64,000 nt of DNA, from NCBI RefSeq assembly GCF_000813125.1, contig NZ_BASE01000044.1, forward strand, positions 1-64,000, written 5' to 3'. Origin of the DNA: Mesobacillus selenatarsenatis SF-1. GTDB taxonomy: Bacteria; Bacillota; Bacilli; Bacillales; Cytobacillaceae. The position numbers were made by a program, and so were the translations under genes. Shown here one piece after another: positions 61,271 to 64,000 of the stretch. How positions within the stretch are numbered: the stretch's first letter is position 1; each line of letters begins with the position of its first letter. A model generated the notes under the pieces. That model had not been told where the DNA came from. It did not search any database and worked only from the letters and a program-made list of their open reading frames with translations.

Positions 61271-61572
61271 TCAGCTACCACCTTATAACGCCCAACAGAT
61301 GGTCGGATTGATGCAAGTTCCTGGTCTGGATAGTTCTTTTCCAGTTCATGAACTTTCTTATATGCGTCACTGGTAATGTATTTTATATAATTTTCCTTTG
61401 AATCCCAGGAAATTTGAACGGTCAACTCTGATGGCTTTTGTTCGTTTTGAAGCAAATGAAAGGAAATGAATCCTTCATACTCATCTACCATTCTAGATCT
61501 TTTTTGATAGATGCCTATCACTTCATCAACCTTGCTTTCTGGTATGTTCACAGTTGAATGAACGATATACAT
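61267..61572 (-). CDS. Antibiotic biosynthesis monooxygenase (ABM) domain protein
   Basis: 101 aa, ferredoxin-like ABM fold (MYIVHSTVNIPESKVDEVIGIY; ISFHLLQNEQKPSELTVQISWDSKENYIKYI). Related to HmoA/HmoB and small monooxygenases; some bind heme. First gene of the operon, transcribed from a near-consensus promoter. Confidence 0.85.
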   Translation of the reverse strand: MYIVHSTVNIPESKVDEVIGIYQKRSRMVDEYEGFISFHLLQNEQKPSELTVQISWDSKENYIKYITSDAYKKVHELEKNYPDQELASIRPSVGRYKVVAE

Positions 61573-61610
61573 ACTCCATCCCCCCCTATTTCCTTTTAAG
61601 ACATAGTGCC

Positions 61611-61639
61611 ATTATACATTTCTAGGAGTCTCCATTCAA
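61611..61639 (-). promoter_or_regulatory. Sigma-A promoter of the photoreceptor operon
   Basis: Minus strand TTGAAT-N17-TATAAT. The spacer contains the palindrome GGAGACTCC, a possible operator. Confidence 0.8.
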
Positions 61640-61690
61640 ATTAACGACTTTCACAGTAGAAATAGTATTTTTTCACTATTAAAAAAAGAC

Positions 61691-61719
61691 TTGTATTTTT
61701 CTAACATTTAAAATAATAT
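61691..61719 (+). promoter_or_regulatory. Sigma-A promoter of the acetyltransferase gene
   Basis: TTGTAT-N17-TAATAT, 31 bp upstream of the ATG at 61750; divergent from the photoreceptor promoter, so the two share about 180 bp of control DNA. Confidence 0.6.
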
Positions 61720-61749
61720 ACTTAAAAGCTTTGAAAGGGAGAAACTGGT

Positions 61750-62535
61750 ATGATTAAAAAACTAAAAGCAAGTGATAACGAAATGGTTATGGACTTTTTA
61801 AAAGATGAAGCTGCATTGAACCTCTTCATAATTGGTGATATTGAGGCGTTTGGTTATGATTCTGATTTCCAGGAGCTGTGGGGTTTTTTTGGAGAAGATC
61901 ATGATTTATCAGCGATTTTGCTTCGGTTCCACAACTCTTTCATACCTTATGCTAAAACTGGCACAGTACCCGTGAAAGAATTTTCCGAGATTATAAAGTC
62001 ATTCCCTGATAAAATTTTCTTATCTGGAAAAAGTGATTTGGTTGAAAAATTCGAGACTATACCTGGGATCGAACTTGGCAAAAAGCAAGTGACATATTTC
62101 GCTGAATGTAATACTGATGAGTTCATTGGACAAACAAAATGTGAAATAAAAAAAGCAAATACTGAAGATTTGGATCGAATAATCGAATTAAGAGCTGGGA
62201 TTGAAGAATTTCATCCTAATCCAAATGCGCGCAAAATATTAATGCAATCTATGGAAACAGGTACCGGGAGAACCTATTACCTTGAGCAGGATGGACAGAT
62301 GGTTGCTTCAGCTTCTACGGCTGCGGAAAATTCAATGTCTGCTATGATTGTTGGAGTATGTACTCACATCGATTATCGACGAAAAGGACTTGCAACCGCT
62401 GTAATGCAAAAACTTTTTAAAGACGTTATGAATGAAGGAAAGTTATTATGCCTCTTTTATGACAACCCTGAGGCAGGCCGGATATATAAGCGGTTGGGTT
62501 TCGTGGATATCGGGAAGTGGACCATGTATCGGTGA
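61750..62535 (+). CDS. GNAT family N-acetyltransferase (two-domain)
   Basis: 261 aa: an N-terminal degenerate GNAT-like half and a C-terminal active half with VCTHIDYRRKGLATAVMQKLF and LFYDNPEAGRIYKRLGFVDIG. SD AAGGGAG 8 nt before ATG. Substrate unknown. Confidence 0.87.
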   Translation: MIKKLKASDNEMVMDFLKDEAALNLFIIGDIEAFGYDSDFQELWGFFGEDHDLSAILLRFHNSFIPYAKTGTVPVKEFSEIIKSFPDKIFLSGKSDLVEKFETIPGIELGKKQVTYFAECNTDEFIGQTKCEIKKANTEDLDRIIELRAGIEEFHPNPNARKILMQSMETGTGRTYYLEQDGQMVASASTAAENSMSAMIVGVCTHIDYRRKGLATAVMQKLFKDVMNEGKLLCLFYDNPEAGRIYKRLGFVDIGKWTMYR

Positions 62536-62542
62536 TGAAAAA

Positions 62543-62574
62543 TAAAGCTGGATGTGAGCCATCCAGCTTTTTTC
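62543..62574. terminator. Bidirectional terminator
   Basis: AAAGCTGGATG-TGAGC-CATCCAGCTTTTTT between convergent genes. Confidence 0.9.
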
Positions 62575-63600
62575 TTATTGTCTGGCTACCTTGGCGATTG
62601 CTTCGATTGCCTCCTGGATTTGATCTTCTGTTACATCATAATGGGTTACGAACCTAACAAAAGTAGGGCCAAATGTACCGGAGATGACTCCTTCAGAACG
62701 CAGTCTCTCGACAAAAACATCTGAAGTGATGTTCAAGCCTTTTACATCTGCGACAACTATATTTGTTTCGGGCTGCCTGGCAAGCTTCATTCCCGGGATC
62801 GTTTCGATTGCTTCAGCCAAAACCCTTGCATTCCATTGATCTTCTCCAAGTCTATCTTTCATCTTTGTCAGGGCAATCAAACCAGGTGCAGCAATGACAC
62901 CTGCCTGCCTCATACCGCCACCTAGGCGCTTCCTCCATTTGCGTGCTGTTGTGATAAATTCAGCATTACCAGCTATGATTGAGCCAACCGGAGCTCCTAG
63001 TCCCTTTGAAAGACATATTTGAACAGTATCTGTGTATTTAGCGAATTCCTTCACATCGACACCTGCAGCTGCTGCGGCATTGAACAATCTTGCACCATCG
63101 AGATGAACAGGCACTTTATTGGCTAGTGCAATACTATAGATTGCTTCCATATTTTCGACAGGAACGACTGCTCCCCCTGCACGGTTGTGAGTATTCTCCA
63201 AACAGATTAGTCCTGTTTCAGGATAATGGATATCCTCAGTTCGAATTGCATTCAAAACCTCTTTTGGCTCCATTGCTCCTCTGGCCCCTGGAATGGTCCT
63301 GGTCTGGACTCCGGCAAGGGCAGCTACAGCACCTGATTCATAATAAAAAATATGGGATTCTTCCTCCAAAAGCAATTCCTGTCCTGGCCGACAATGAGTT
63401 AGAACCGCTATTTGATTCCCTTGTGTACCACTTGTAACAAACAAGGCTGCTTCCTTTCCTAATATTTCAGCTGCAGTTTCTTCCAACTCCCTGACTGTTG
63501 GATCCTCTTTATATACATCATCGCCCACCTCAGCAGAGTACATGGCTTTACGCATTTCTTCAGTAGGTTTCGTGACAGTATCACTTCTTAAATCAATCAT
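62575..63600 (-). CDS. ltaE: Low-specificity L-threonine aldolase
   Basis: 341 aa PLP enzyme of fold type I: N-terminal MIDLRSDTVTKPTEEMRKAM, TSGTQGNQIA, PVHLDGARLFNAAAA with the cofactor Asp, and the PLP-binding Lys in QICLSKGLGAPVGS. Cleaves L-(allo-)threonine to glycine and acetaldehyde. Typical full length. Confidence 0.95.
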   Translation of the reverse strand: MIDLRSDTVTKPTEEMRKAMYSAEVGDDVYKEDPTVRELEETAAEILGKEAALFVTSGTQGNQIAVLTHCRPGQELLLEEESHIFYYESGAVAALAGVQTRTIPGARGAMEPKEVLNAIRTEDIHYPETGLICLENTHNRAGGAVVPVENMEAIYSIALANKVPVHLDGARLFNAAAAAGVDVKEFAKYTDTVQICLSKGLGAPVGSIIAGNAEFITTARKWRKRLGGGMRQAGVIAAPGLIALTKMKDRLGEDQWNARVLAEAIETIPGMKLARQPETNIVVADVKGLNITSDVFVERLRSEGVISGTFGPTFVRFVTHYDVTEDQIQEAIEAIAKVARQ

Positions 63601-63673
63601 TACTTTCCCCTCGTTCCTATGTAAATTTGTTATTTATTCATATTTTAACAACTCAACCTGCAAAAAACTAACA

Positions 63674-63699
63674 GTTTCCCCTTGATAGCATCCGGGTAT
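63674..63699 (+). promoter_or_regulatory. Probable sigma-B promoter of the CBS gene
   Basis: GTTTCC-N14-GGGTAT matches the sigma-B consensus (GTTTAA-N12-15-GGGWAW) except at two -35 bases. Transcript start would fall about 15 nt upstream of the AAGGAGG at 63721. Confidence 0.6.
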
Positions 63700-63735
63700 T
63701 CCTTATATATACACAAATTAAAGGAGGAATACAGT

Positions 63736-64000
63736 ATGAATATCGAAAAAGTAATGACTAGAGAGGTAGAATATTGCAGCCCTGATACACCAATTCACGA
63801 GGTGGCAGCAAAAATGAGAGATCTCGATGTTGGTGTCATGCCAATTTGTGAGGGTGACCAACTGACAGGACTTGCTACCGACAGAGATATTATTCTGAAG
63901 GCTGTTGCTGATAACACTTCAATGGAATCACCAATATCCGAGGTAATGACAACTGATCCAGTGAGGGGTACTGTCAATATGACTGCCGAGGAAGCTGCAG
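63736..64000 (+). CDS. CBS domain protein, truncated by window end
   Basis: First 88 residues of a CBS-pair protein (MNIEKVMTREVEYCSPDTPI; GVMPICEGDQLTGLATDRDII; ISEVMTTDPV). AAGGAGG 8 nt before ATG. Resembles B. subtilis YhcV (about 140 aa), a free-standing adenosyl-nucleotide sensor. The 3' end lies outside the window. Confidence 0.9.
   Translation, partial: MNIEKVMTREVEYCSPDTPIHEVAAKMRDLDVGVMPICEGDQLTGLATDRDIILKAVADNTSMESPISEVMTTDPVRGTVNMTAEEAA

Noticed and set aside
1-64000. tRNA, rRNA and T-box or S-box leaders
   Set aside because: I looked for tRNA-like cloverleaf ends and conserved T-box (AGGGTGG) and S-box motifs and saw none that I could support by eye; a covariance scan would settle this.

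Overview
The window looks like chromosomal DNA of a low-GC, endospore-forming Bacillaceae. The evidence is a RacA-type sporulation DNA-anchoring protein, a SpoIIP-type sporulation amidase, PbpA/PbpF-type penicillin-binding proteins, an Mta-type MerR regulator, YkoS/YkoT-like genes and strong GGAGG ribosome sites. Dispersed repeats make a Mesobacillus/Cytobacillus-like relative plausible (inference). There are no rRNA or tRNA genes, prophage or intact insertion sequences, so this is mostly ordinary chromosome with accessory islets.

Layout. 1-6.1 kb: an ECF sigma factor with a MacB-type ABC exporter, and a GntR/ATPase/permease operon. 6.4-17.7 kb: five acetyltransferases, a VanW protein, a class B PBP, a DUF1002 protein, a YdcF protein, racA and a cold-shock protein, with a 35-residue membrane protein hidden between genes. 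17.8-21.6 kb: a cluster of lipoprotein, unknown protein, DUF350 membrane protein, glutathionylspermidine-synthase-like ATP-grasp ligase and K+ channel. 21.8-24.1 kb: a 41-aa protein divergent from a LacI regulator with a shared operator, then a MEDS-domain protein. 24.4-34.9 kb: metabolism and transport (two CorA proteins, ZIP, MFS, PlsY-like), a SpoIIP paralogue, a secreted repeat protein under a twin-palindrome promoter, and a frameshifted DUF421 gene. 35.2-45.4 kb: PbpF-like PBP, a 52-bp repeat array, a bacitracin-type ABC pair, UppP, a GtrA/GT2/YkoS-like surface-glycosylation operon and a decayed membrane-protein gene. 45.6-55.8 kb: MFS, an FtsH paralogue, a STAS fragment, Mta, a UDG-like protein, a second ECF sigma/anti-sigma pair and a nuclease-helicase fusion. 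55.9-64 kb: a quorum-sensing-like regulator/peptide/protease locus, a B12-photoreceptor/PAS-STAS operon, threonine aldolase and a CBS protein cut by the window end.

Three systems stand out. (1) An RRNPP-type HTH-TPR regulator is followed 14 nt later by an unlisted 30-residue secreted peptide ending in PPILPPI, and preceded by a subtilisin, in the same order as nprA-nprR-nprX. (2) A four-gene operon couples a cobalamin-binding protein carrying the CarH light-sensing W-x9-EH motif, but no DNA-binding domain, to a PAS/STAS (RsbR-like) protein. (3) The ATP-grasp/DUF350/lipoprotein/K+ channel cluster.

Three dispersed repeat families are visible. One is a palindromic array with an exact 52-bp period at two loci. 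The second is a ~185-bp MITE with imperfect terminal repeats and 8-bp target duplications; all three copies abut stop codons. The third is a GC-rich ~95-290-bp element that begins directly after the stop codon of three genes and ends with a DnaA-box-like motif.
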